Below are positions 17,577 through 25,997 of a stretch of 64,000 nt of DNA, in pieces. This stretch comes from Bacillota bacterium (GTDB taxonomy: Bacteria > Bacillota > Limnochordia > Limnochordales > DUMU01), in contig DUMU01000039.1 in assembly GCA_012839805.1 (NCBI GenBank), positions 1-64,000 on the forward strand, read 5' to 3'. Within the stretch, counting starts at the first letter, position 1. Each line of letters starts with the position of its first letter. Position numbers and translations under genes: made by a program. The notes beneath the pieces are model-generated. The model did no database searches. It saw only the letters and a program-made list of their open reading frames with translations, and had not been told where the DNA came from.

Positions 17577-18662
17577 CTAGGGTGAGGAAGCCGGACTCTC
17601 TGTGGTAGCCCGTTTGCGTAAACGGGTGGTGGAGGCCCGTACTACCAGGCGAGGCTCGAGCACGATGTGGCGAGGTGGCAGCTGCCGGCCGCTTTCAATC
17701 CGCTCGATCAACAGCTCGGTAGCCAGCCGGCCCAGTTCATATGTGGGCTGGGCCACGCTGGTGAGTCCCGGGCGCACCGCCGCCGCCAGGAGTGTGTTGT
17801 CGAAGCCTACTACCGCCATCTCCTCTGGAACTCTGATCCCCAATTCTTCCAAAGCCATGAGGACCCCGATGGCCATCAGGTCGTTTTGGGCGAAAATCGC
17901 GGTTGGGCGTTCCGGCCGCTCGGCCCATGACTCCCGGCCTGCCGGCGATCCAATCTGCGCAAACTGCTCGAATTCCCTCATCTTTTGGAGGGTGAGTTGG
18001 TAGGCACCCTCCTGAGTCGCGTCGTTCTTAGACAACTGCCAGGAGTACAGGTTGGTGGCGACGGGAATCTGACCGTCGATCAGGCCTTTGCGGAAGCCCT
18101 TGTATTTGGGGTCGGAGGTATCCCCAATCACCGCCATACGGGTATGTCCCAGGTCTACCAGGTGTCTTGCCACCAGATAACCACCGTGGAAATGATCGGT
18201 CTCTACCGAGTCGAAATTGGGACTCGTACGGGTCAAAAGGGTCACCGGGATGGAGGAGCGGCTCAGCCAGTCAAGGTGCGGCTCCACCTGGGAGGGTACG
18301 AGGACAATTCCATCCACCTGCCTTGACCGGAGAATGCCGAGGGATTCTTTTTCGCGGTAAAGGTTCCAGTCTGTATTGCTCAAGAGCACGCTGTACCCGT
18401 GCTGAGCCGCCACGTCCTCCACCGCCCGCACTACGTCGGGGAAAAACGGGTTGACAATGTCCGGGATCACCACTCCTAGCAGCCTGGACCGGCTGCTGAC
18501 CAGGCTCCGGGCGACGGCGTTGGGCTGATAATTAAGGTCCCGTGCGGCCTGCAGTACGCGCTCGCGAAGGTCCCGGCTGACGGTCGGGTGGCCATTGAGA
18601 ACCCGGGAGACCGTCGCGACCGATACGCCACATCGCTTGGCAATGTCTTTGATCGTAGGCAC
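17577..18662 (-). CDS. LacI-family transcriptional regulator
   Basis: 361-aa repressor. The N-terminal helix-turn-helix TIKDIAKRCGVSVATVSR with hinge AVARSLVSSRS is followed by a periplasmic-binding-like sensor domain (LGVVIPDIVNPFF, then FAQNDLMAIGVLMALEELG). The start is the GTG at 18662 behind GGAGGTGGGAGA; the open frame extends much further upstream but the domain begins here. It is divergent from the sugar-binding protein and fructanase genes, and three LacI-like palindromes lie between. It probably represses the fructan genes and releases DNA on binding a fructan breakdown product; the ligand is inferred. Confidence 0.93.
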   Translation of the reverse strand: MPTIKDIAKRCGVSVATVSRVLNGHPTVSRDLRERVLQAARDLNYQPNAVARSLVSSRSRLLGVVIPDIVNPFFPDVVRAVEDVAAQHGYSVLLSNTDWNLYREKESLGILRSRQVDGIVLVPSQVEPHLDWLSRSSIPVTLLTRTSPNFDSVETDHFHGGYLVARHLVDLGHTRMAVIGDTSDPKYKGFRKGLIDGQIPVATNLYSWQLSKNDATQEGAYQLTLQKMREFEQFAQIGSPAGRESWAERPERPTAIFAQNDLMAIGVLMALEELGIRVPEEMAVVGFDNTLLAAAVRPGLTSVAQPTYELGRLATELLIERIESGRQLPPRHIVLEPRLVVRASTTRLRKRATTESPASSP

Positions 18663-18905
18663 TCTCCCACCTCCTGCCCGGCAGGCGTATTCACGCCGGT
18701 CGGGTGCAAGCAGGCTGCAAACGTATTCCTGAGCTGCGCCACCACCTCGCCAGCAACTGGGGAGAGTCGGCGTTTCGTCTGTGACGACAGGGCCGAGCCG
18801 AGCACCAGCCGGTTGGGAGCCGTTACGGCTATTGTCGCATTTTCCAGGGTGCGCAAACGTCTTGCTGCATTTCCATGATACGGCTTTAAACGAAGGCAGG
18901 CAAGC

Positions 18906-18919
18906 GCTAAACGTTTCAT
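18906..18919. promoter_or_regulatory. LacI-type operator-like palindrome 1
   Basis: Sequence GCTAAACGTTTCAT with a perfect AAAC/GTTT core around the central CG, typical of LacI-family operators. It lies about 245 nt upstream of the regulator's own start, so it may serve autoregulation. Confidence 0.5.
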
Positions 18920-19080
18920 CCCAGCATGCCCCGGCTCCTCTTGCCGCCGGCGCCGTGCCCTGGCATGCTTCCCGGATGGACTTGTCTTGGCAAGCCACGG
19001 GCCGGAGGCCGGTAAACCCTCGGGGGGGCATCTGCCAGGTTACAGGTTTAGGCTCCTACGCGAGGTAGCACTTTTCAGGC

Positions 19081-19109
19081 TTGACAAAGTGAGGCTTTTA
19101 GTATACGTT
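19081..19109 (+). promoter_or_regulatory. Promoter of the fructan block
   Basis: A perfect TTGACA at 19081-19086 is followed after 15-17 nt by a -10 candidate in TATACGTT (19102-19109). The operator at 19100-19113 covers this -10, so repression by occlusion is likely. The start codon of the sugar-binding protein is about 620 nt downstream. Confidence 0.6.
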
Positions 19110-19113
19110 TACA
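19100..19113. promoter_or_regulatory. LacI-type operator 2, overlapping the -10
   Basis: AGTATACGTTTACA is close to the LacI-family palindrome TGTAAACGTTTACA; five of seven symmetric pairs match around the central CG. Its overlap with the -10 of the promoter at 19081 makes it the best candidate target of the divergent regulator. Confidence 0.6.
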
Positions 19114-19197
19114 CCAAGGCGGCGCTGAGGCCCTCCTGACCGTCCCCAGCTGAAGACGGGAAGGAAGAGAGGCCTGAAGGTGAGAGCCTGGCACCAT

Positions 19198-19211
19198 TAA
19201 AAGCGTTTGCT
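19198..19211. promoter_or_regulatory. LacI/cre-like site 3
   Basis: TAAAAGCGTTTGCT resembles catabolite-responsive (cre) elements bound by CcpA as well as other LacI-type sites. It lies about 90 nt downstream of the likely transcription start, a position from which a roadblock could act. Weaker than the other two. Confidence 0.35.
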
Positions 19212-19729
19212 TGCCACGGCCCGCCTGGGCCTGGCTAGGTCGGGCGCGAAGAGGAGGCATCGAAGGGCGCGGAAAGGAGGAAGGAGCGATACCGTGCGCT
19301 CGATCGCGCTGCTTGCTTGCGCCGGTACCTGTCCCGTCCAGTGTGGCCTGCAGGCCGCAGGAGAAAGGAGGGATAAAGGTTAGCGAGCTTGCCGGCGGTG
19401 AACCTGCGGGGTATGCGCTTCCGATACCCGTCCGGCACTCGCCCCAAGCGGGGATGCACGTCCGATTGGGAGATAAACCTGGAGTAACGCGGGCTGACAG
19501 TTGGCAAGACCCTAGTTCCCTAGCTCGAAATATGATAGGAGGGCGGTCAGGGGCGAACGGAAACGGCGCACTTGCTGGTGTGCAGGGTCAAGTAGTGGCT
19601 TCCACATGCGAGACTCAGGGGTTCGTTGAGATTCGCTTAGGACCAAGCCTTGGTAAGTTCGTACTCGCAGATACCGCGTTGTCTGGCAAATGCGTTCGCT
19701 ATGCCTAGGCTGAAAAGGAGGGTGTCTCG

Positions 19730-21043
19730 ATGCTGTTCAGGAGGACTGGTCGTTGGTTCTTCGGCGTCAGCATCTTTTTAACCTCGGTTTTGGTCGTGTT
19801 GTCTAGCACGGTATATGCGGCCAAGGTTACGCTCGACTACATGGTCCTTGCTAATGAGCAAGAGTACCAGGTCATGAGTCGTGCCGTAGAAGCATTTGAG
19901 AAAGAGAACCCGGACATAGATATCCGGGTCGACTGGCCATCGCCAGGTGAGTACTACGACAAATTGCTCGTTAGGCTAGCCTCCGGGACTGCTCCGGACA
20001 TCACTCGTATCGTGATAGAGCAATTCCAAGGTTTGGCTATAAAGGGGGCGTTCCTCGATATCACGTCATACGTGGAGAAACTCCGGGCGTCGGATCCATC
20101 TTTTGCGAGACAGTGGGATGACTATATTCCAGTGCTGCTAACTGCTTTTCGTTATAATGGGCGCCTCTATGGGCTCCCGGCGGACTGGAACAACACCCTG
20201 ATTTTCTATAATTCCCGGCTGTTTGATGAAGCTGGTATTGCCTACCCATCGGAGAACTGGACAACGGACGACTTTGTAAGTATTGCCCAAAAACTGACCA
20301 AGTGGGGCGCTAAAGGCGTACAACAGTGGGGATTTGCTACAGTTCCTGACGGGATCTTTGTCAACCTCGCGCCATGGGTTCTCACTTTCGGAGGTAAAAT
20401 CCTCAATGACGATTGGACGAGAGTGGAACTCAACCGGCCCGAAGGCATCAATGGGTTAAGGTTTATGCGAGACTTGATCCATAAGTATCACGTGCATCCA
20501 ACCCTTCCAGAGCTTCAAGGCACGTGGAGCGGTGCTCTCTTTATCGAGGAGCGGGTAGCCATGACCCAGAATGGTCGATGGGACGTGCCCATGTTCCGAG
20601 CAGGCAACCCCAAGCTAGCATTTGACGTACAACACCAACCGATCGGCCCAACTGGCGCCCGCGGTGTTCCGTTCGGTGCAGCATCCCTGTCCATTAGTCG
20701 CACCACAAAGCATCCCGAGGAAGCATTGAAGTTTGTCGCATTCGTCACAGGCCCCAAGGGACAGGCGATACTCAATAAACTCGGAAGCTCTCTGCCCGTG
20801 CTTAAGTCCGTCGTAGCCTCGCCTGAGTTCAGTAATCCGGCATTGCCGCCCAAGAGTCAGGTGCGATTTATTGAGGCGGCCAAGTACTCGCAGTTGATAC
20901 CGTCTCCGCCTAGTTATGGGAAACTTGCACCAGTCATAGGGACCGAAGTCTTGAAAATGCTCAGAGGTGAGCAATCTCCCGAACAGACAGCGCTCAACAT
21001 TCAAACCCAGGGCGACATCATTCTCAAGACGCCCGTGCAGTGA
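19730..21043 (+). CDS. Carbohydrate ABC transporter substrate-binding protein (family 1)
   Basis: 437-aa extracellular solute-binding protein. A signal peptide (basic start, hydrophobic residues 11-28) has a likely cleavage site VYA-AK, with no lipobox Cys. Family features include VEAFEKENPDIDIRVDWPS, LASGTAPDI, YGLPADWNNTLIFYNSRLF and the late HPEEALKFVAFVTG. It probably binds fructose oligosaccharides, judged from the next two genes. No permease or ATPase gene is nearby, so import must use subunits encoded elsewhere. Base composition is markedly AT-richer than the flanks. Start ATG 19730 follows AAAAGGAGGG. Confidence 0.9.
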   Translation: MLFRRTGRWFFGVSIFLTSVLVVLSSTVYAAKVTLDYMVLANEQEYQVMSRAVEAFEKENPDIDIRVDWPSPGEYYDKLLVRLASGTAPDITRIVIEQFQGLAIKGAFLDITSYVEKLRASDPSFARQWDDYIPVLLTAFRYNGRLYGLPADWNNTLIFYNSRLFDEAGIAYPSENWTTDDFVSIAQKLTKWGAKGVQQWGFATVPDGIFVNLAPWVLTFGGKILNDDWTRVELNRPEGINGLRFMRDLIHKYHVHPTLPELQGTWSGALFIEERVAMTQNGRWDVPMFRAGNPKLAFDVQHQPIGPTGARGVPFGAASLSISRTTKHPEEALKFVAFVTGPKGQAILNKLGSSLPVLKSVVASPEFSNPALPPKSQVRFIEAAKYSQLIPSPPSYGKLAPVIGTEVLKMLRGEQSPEQTALNIQTQGDIILKTPVQ

Positions 21044-21061
21044 CCACATAGGCAACCTTCA

Positions 21062-21085
21062 GGAGGGGGCCTTATCGCCCCCTCC
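21062..21085 (+). terminator. Hairpin after the sugar-binding protein gene
   Basis: Perfect 9-bp stem GGAGGGGGC/GCCCCCTCC with a 6-nt loop, 18 nt after the stop. No T tract follows, so it may be a processing or stabilising hairpin limiting expression of the next gene relative to the binding protein rather than a full terminator. Confidence 0.45.
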
Positions 21086-21183
21086 CTGTCCTGACCTGGT
21101 CCCACGCGTTAGGGAGCAAGCGAGAGTCAGTAGCAGTATGTCTGTCAGTATCAAGCGTTTAGATAGAGGCGAGGGTGTTCGCC

Positions 21184-23181
21184 GTGAGGCGGATGTTGAA
21201 GGAAGCAAGAGCCATAATCTCGGCCGTAGAAATAGTAGTAACGCTGGGACTGGTTTTTGGAGCATTTGCTCAGGAAGATCGTACGAATGGTATTTTGCTG
21301 CCTCCTGGAACCGTTCGTGCTACGTCCCTCGAAGGAGAGAATGGCCAGCGGCAACGTGGCGAGGGGAAAGGAGGGCTAAGCGCAAACATGGCTTCGATCG
21401 ACGCGGCGACTGAACCGAACACACCGCCTAACTTCTATACCGAGTTGTATCGCCCCCAGTATCACTTCTCACCGCCGGTCGGCAACCTTGCTGATCCAAA
21501 TGGCCTGGTATACTTCGAGGGGGAGTATCATTTATTTTACCAGCAGGACGGCAACTGGGCCCACGCAGTCAGTCGGGATTTAGTGCATTGGGAGCATCTG
21601 CCAATTGCCCTGGCGCATGACGAACTCGGTCAAGCTTTATCGGGAAGCGTTGTAGTGGACTGGGCGGACTCAAGTGGTCTCTTCGGTGGAAAACCTGGCT
21701 TGGTCGCCGTCTACACGAGCACGAAGGGGGGCGAGGCCCAAAGCATTGCATATAGCACAGATAAAGGACGGACCTGGAAGCGATATAGAGGGAACCCCGT
21801 AATCCCAAACCCCGGGATCAAGGATTTCCGTGACCCGAAGGTGTTTTGGCATGAAGATACAGGAAGATGGATCATGGTTGTATCTACAGGCAACAGCGTA
21901 GCATTCTACAGATCCCATAACTTGATTGATTGGGAATATTCAAGCAGCTTTGGCGAGGGACATGGTTCTCACGTAGCCGTGTGGGAATGCCCTGATTTAT
22001 TCAGACTCGCGGTTGACGGAGACCCCGATAGACAAAAGTGGGTCCTCCACGTCAGCGTGGGCGACAATAACGTTACGAATGGTTCGACAGCGCAATACTT
22101 CGTCGGTGAGTTCGATGGTGTTCGGTTTAAGAACGATAATCCTCCTGAAACTGTGCTCATCACTGATTTCGGGCAGGATTTCTATGCGGCACAATCGTTC
22201 TCTGACATTCCTCCTGAGGATGGACGTCGTATTTGGCTTGCATGGATGGCCAATTGGAGGTACCCGTATCAATCTCCTACGCTCCCGTGGAAGGGATCGA
22301 TGTCCATTCCCCGGTCGCTATCGCTAAGAACAACTGAAGATGGAGCAATTCGTCTCGTGCAAGAGCCGGTTGTTGAGCTCAAGACATTGCGGGCAACAGA
22401 GTACAAAGTGGAGTCATTCCTCGTCGATGGCGAATATGAGATCAATGATTTCCATGCGACTACGTTTGAGTTCGAGTTGGTTATGGAGTGGGATGAAGTG
22501 GAAGAAGCGGGTATCCGAGTGCGTGCGTCGCAGGAGGAAGCGACTGTTATCGGCTTGGAAACAACAACGAACACGATCTTTGTGGACCGCACTAAAGCGG
22601 GGCTTGAGTGGCTGGTGGATCGGCATGGCACTCTCTTTCGGTTTGGGAGACGTTATCAGGCGAGCTGTCGTCTTGACGAGAAGCGAATCAAGTTGCACGG
22701 TTTCGTCGATGAATCGTCAATCGAGGTCTTCGCTAATGATGGTGAGATTGTATTCAGCAATTTGATATATACTCGGCCAACGAACAGGTCGGTTGAGCTA
22801 TATTCGAGGGGCGGAAGCGTTCATATTATTTATCTGAAGCTCTACCATTTGCGTTCAATCTGGCGACCTTGGCCCTCATTTGACAAACTGGACTATATTG
22901 TGTTGAGTGATGAGTATTTGAGTCTACGAGTTGGCGAGACTAGGGAAGTGCAAGCTGCTGCGAAGCCTGACTGGATATCTGGTGTTGACCTGTTGGTATG
23001 GGAAGTGGATGATCCTGGAATAGCTGGTTTGGCGGCGCAGACTTCGGGTCGGGCGGTCTTGCAGGGGCTACAGGTGGGAATGACACGCTTGCGAGTAAGG
23101 GCCAGGGACGCACCGGTGAGTGCAGAGATCCCGGTCTGGGTGGTAGGGGAGAGTGAAGAGAGGCTTGAGTTCGCGTTGTAG
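21184..23181 (+). CDS. Secreted GH32 fructan hydrolase with Ig-like C-terminus
   Basis: 665-aa glycoside hydrolase family 32 enzyme (levanase/inulinase type). A signal peptide ends near AFAQE. The five-bladed propeller carries the nucleophile motif as NLADPNG (Ala replaces the usual Asn before Asp), the stabiliser FRDPKV and the acid/base in VWECPDLF. The GH32 beta-sandwich follows, with VDESSIEVFANDGE. Residues about 570-665 resemble a bacterial Ig-like (Big2) domain. Start GTG 21184 follows GAGGG; GTG 21175 is an alternative. Low G+C like the preceding gene. It would release fructose or fructo-oligosaccharides outside the membrane. Confidence 0.9.
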   Translation: MRRMLKEARAIISAVEIVVTLGLVFGAFAQEDRTNGILLPPGTVRATSLEGENGQRQRGEGKGGLSANMASIDAATEPNTPPNFYTELYRPQYHFSPPVGNLADPNGLVYFEGEYHLFYQQDGNWAHAVSRDLVHWEHLPIALAHDELGQALSGSVVVDWADSSGLFGGKPGLVAVYTSTKGGEAQSIAYSTDKGRTWKRYRGNPVIPNPGIKDFRDPKVFWHEDTGRWIMVVSTGNSVAFYRSHNLIDWEYSSSFGEGHGSHVAVWECPDLFRLAVDGDPDRQKWVLHVSVGDNNVTNGSTAQYFVGEFDGVRFKNDNPPETVLITDFGQDFYAAQSFSDIPPEDGRRIWLAWMANWRYPYQSPTLPWKGSMSIPRSLSLRTTEDGAIRLVQEPVVELKTLRATEYKVESFLVDGEYEINDFHATTFEFELVMEWDEVEEAGIRVRASQEEATVIGLETTTNTIFVDRTKAGLEWLVDRHGTLFRFGRRYQASCRLDEKRIKLHGFVDESSIEVFANDGEIVFSNLIYTRPTNRSVELYSRGGSVHIIYLKLYHLRSIWRPWPSFDKLDYIVLSDEYLSLRVGETREVQAAAKPDWISGVDLLVWEVDDPGIAGLAAQTSGRAVLQGLQVGMTRLRVRARDAPVSAEIPVWVVGESEERLEFAL

Positions 23182-23307
23182 GGCTGGACGGTTATTTGGT
23201 GGGGCAAGGCGCTGCGAAAACAGCCGAAACTTTTGCATCCGGGGCTGGTACCGGACCAGATGCAGGGTTGCGATGGTCTCTCCGTTAGCTGGAGAGGGGG
23301 AAAGCGA

Positions 23308-25932
23308 GTGCACGTCGTATTAGCAGTGGGATTGATGCTTCTTTGTGCTTGGTTCACACCATCCGTGGTGGCAGCGACGCGGGAATACAGAGCCGGTGTA
23401 ACAATAGTGAGCAAGATACACCTCGGGGTCGCTCCGAGCAATAGTGGCCAGTCGAACGAGGAGAAAGGCCAAGGTGCAGTCTGGCTGGCGGGGTTGAGCG
23501 CGGGTCCAGACGGGTCACCGTCGGCGCTGGCGGTCGGTTGGGTGTGGGACGAATCCGGATGGTTTCCGTCCTGGCGTTTGCGTGTCGTAAGTGATAGCCT
23601 CCTCAAGGGGGCGAAGTATATAGATTTGGGATCGGTCGAGCCCCGGTGGGGTCACGAGTACGAGACGATTCTAAGCTATGATTACCAGTCTGGCCAGCTT
23701 GCCCTTGCGGTAACCGACAATACCGCGAGCGAACGGATATACTCCGGCATGGTCGCAGTTTCTCCCTACACGGGAGTCCTATACGGTGCGCCGGGCACAA
23801 TGGTAACCGATACGTTTGTTCCGTTGGGGGTGCAGTGGAGAGTCGTTGAGAGCAAAGAGAAGCCGATAGCCGTAAGCGTAGTGCGAAGGGACACACAGCC
23901 GGGAATCTTGGTGAGGATTCCTGTTCCTGTGCAGACGGGGCATCTCGAATTCGCATTAATGGACAAGAGCGCTAAAGACCCAAAAAACCAGAGTGTCATA
24001 CTCCGTCTTCCTGCCGGAAGTTCAGGAGAGCTGTTTCTCCCTTTGCCGGTCGATGCGCTGCCCATAGGTGCGATGGCGATTCAGGTGCGGTATATTGGCG
24101 ACGACGGCAAAATTTGGCTCATTGACGAAAGGAAGTCCACGGTCGGGCGCGTGCATGTCGACTTTGCCAATCTCGACCTGGATCAGCGCAACCAGATTCT
24201 TTCCGGTATGCTTACGGTGCACGGAGACGGCCCGGTTCCTGCTGGCCGGCTCAGGGGCATTCTGCGGGTCACTCCCATAGTGTGGCGGGGGGGAGTCCTG
24301 GCCGAGGCAGAGGCTGAAGCGTCGACACTGCCGGTGAATCTTGGTGAGGTGCAGCACCAAATCACTGTGGAACCGACGACGCTCGTTTTTCGTATCCCAG
24401 TCTCTCTGCCCGAGGGGGTTGGGTGGAAGGTGGTTTTGCAGCCGGACCTGGATCCCAAATTGGAGGTGGCGGTGGCGGCGACGGGAAATCAAGGAACTTT
24501 TTGGAACTGGACCGTGCGGTTGGCCAGTGATCCTCACCGGCCCCGGTACCACTTTCTGCCGGCGGCCAACTGGATGAACGATCCCAATGGTCTGATCCAG
24601 TTCAACGGTGAGTATCACCTCTTTTACCAGCACAACCCCAACGGCCCGTTCTGGGGAACGATACACTGGGGGCATGCGGTCAGCCGCGACCTCGTCCGTT
24701 GGACGCACCTGCCTATTGCTCTTGCCCCGGAGCTCGGAAAGCCGGACTGGAACGGCGTCTGGTCGGGCAGTGCCGTCAACGCCAACGGCGTTCCGATGGT
24801 CTTCTACACCGGGGTGTCACCTGAAGTGGTCAATGTTGCCGTCGGTGATGAGAACCTGCGCACTTTGGCGAAGTATCATGCTAATCCTGTCGTTGCCGGG
24901 CCGCCCCAAGGTTTCCGCGTCACGGGATTTCGTGACCCGTTTGTCTGGCGGGACGGAGATGACTGGTACATGGTAATCGGGTCCGGGATTCAAGGTAGCG
25001 GTGGCACGGTCTTGCTTTATCGCTCACGGAACCTCTACGATTGGGAATTCCTCAACCCCCTGTACGTGGGACGGCGGGAAGAGACCGGCGAGATGTGGGA
25101 ATGCCCTAACTTCTTCCGGTTGGGGGACAAGTACGTGCTACTGGTCTCAACTTTGGGGAAGACACTGTACTTCGTCGGCACGTACAGTGACTACCGCTTC
25201 GTGCCTGAGGTACAGGGGGCAACGGATTACGGGCCGAACTTCTACGCTGCCCTGACGATGGAAGATGAGCGCGGGCGCCGTATCATGTTTGGTTGGCTGC
25301 CGGAGGGCCGCAGCGAGCAGGCTCAGCGAGCGGCAGGGTGGGCAGGTGTGATGTCGCTGCCACGGGTTCTTTCGTTGCGCCCTGATGGGACGCTCGAGTT
25401 CCGGCCGGCGGAAGAAGTCGAGACCTTGCGGGGATCGCACTTTGGGGTGAGTGGGGTCACGGTTGGAGCTGATTCAAGCTATTGCCTTGCTTATCCGCTG
25501 CCCGGTGCGGGAGGCAGCGAAGATTCGGAGGGAAGGCAGCTAGAGATCCAGGTAGAGTTCGAAAAAAGCGAGGCGCGGCGGTACGGGATCAAGGTGCGGA
25601 CCTCTCCCGAAGGCGATGAGCAGACGCTGATCTACTATGACGCTGAGATGGGGCAAGTTTACGTGGATCGCCAAAGCTCGAGCCTGAGCCCGGATGCCCA
25701 CAGGGGGGTCAGCGGCGGCCCGCTCCAGATCGAGCCGGGTGAACCGTTGCGACTCCGAGTCTTTGTGGACGGTTCGGTCGTTGAGGTCTTCGCCAATGAC
25801 CGCATTGTCATCACCAGCCGCATATACCCCACTCGTGCCGACAGCACCGGAATCGAGGTGTTTGCCGAGGGCGGTGATGTCACCGTCGAATCACTGGACG
25901 TGTGGGAGATGAAGTCGATCTGGTCGGAATGA
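23308..25932 (+). CDS. Large secreted GH32 fructanase with uncharacterised N-terminal half
   Basis: 874-aa enzyme. The signal peptide ends near SVVAAT. About 400 N-terminal residues are beta-rich and unassigned; they may form carbohydrate-binding or jelly-roll modules. The GH32 catalytic module begins near residue 408 with the full motif WMNDPNG, then FRDPFVW and EMWECPNFF, and ends with the beta-sandwich (VFVDGSVVEVFAND). GTG 23308 has GGAGAGGGGG at 7-nt spacing, so it is preferred over upstream starts. It is not a close tandem copy of the previous enzyme: the catalytic Asn is present, architecture differs and G+C is higher. It is probably cotranscribed with the fructokinase gene. Confidence 0.92.
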   Translation: MHVVLAVGLMLLCAWFTPSVVAATREYRAGVTIVSKIHLGVAPSNSGQSNEEKGQGAVWLAGLSAGPDGSPSALAVGWVWDESGWFPSWRLRVVSDSLLKGAKYIDLGSVEPRWGHEYETILSYDYQSGQLALAVTDNTASERIYSGMVAVSPYTGVLYGAPGTMVTDTFVPLGVQWRVVESKEKPIAVSVVRRDTQPGILVRIPVPVQTGHLEFALMDKSAKDPKNQSVILRLPAGSSGELFLPLPVDALPIGAMAIQVRYIGDDGKIWLIDERKSTVGRVHVDFANLDLDQRNQILSGMLTVHGDGPVPAGRLRGILRVTPIVWRGGVLAEAEAEASTLPVNLGEVQHQITVEPTTLVFRIPVSLPEGVGWKVVLQPDLDPKLEVAVAATGNQGTFWNWTVRLASDPHRPRYHFLPAANWMNDPNGLIQFNGEYHLFYQHNPNGPFWGTIHWGHAVSRDLVRWTHLPIALAPELGKPDWNGVWSGSAVNANGVPMVFYTGVSPEVVNVAVGDENLRTLAKYHANPVVAGPPQGFRVTGFRDPFVWRDGDDWYMVIGSGIQGSGGTVLLYRSRNLYDWEFLNPLYVGRREETGEMWECPNFFRLGDKYVLLVSTLGKTLYFVGTYSDYRFVPEVQGATDYGPNFYAALTMEDERGRRIMFGWLPEGRSEQAQRAAGWAGVMSLPRVLSLRPDGTLEFRPAEEVETLRGSHFGVSGVTVGADSSYCLAYPLPGAGGSEDSEGRQLEIQVEFEKSEARRYGIKVRTSPEGDEQTLIYYDAEMGQVYVDRQSSSLSPDAHRGVSGGPLQIEPGEPLRLRVFVDGSVVEVFANDRIVITSRIYPTRADSTGIEVFAEGGDVTVESLDVWEMKSIWSE

Positions 25933-25997
25933 CCCCCGGTGTCAGTTCGACCGCCGCGTTGTTAAACAGGCCAATGATGGTGGTGATTTGGTCGTTC

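Larger units (their letters stand above)
18663..19729. other. 1.07-kb regulatory intergenic region
   Basis: Separates the divergent LacI regulator and sugar-binding protein genes. It holds three operator-like palindromes (18906-18919, 19100-19113, 19198-19211) and a strong promoter at 19081-19109. No supported gene is seen: the 165-codon open frame at 19211-19708 has no recognisable domain or proper ribosome binding site. The rest, with about 600 nt of leader after the promoter, may contain decayed sequence. Confidence 0.6.

Noticed and set aside
19211-19708. A 165-codon open frame in the fructan regulatory region
   Set aside because: No recognisable motif, composition like non-coding sequence, poor start context.
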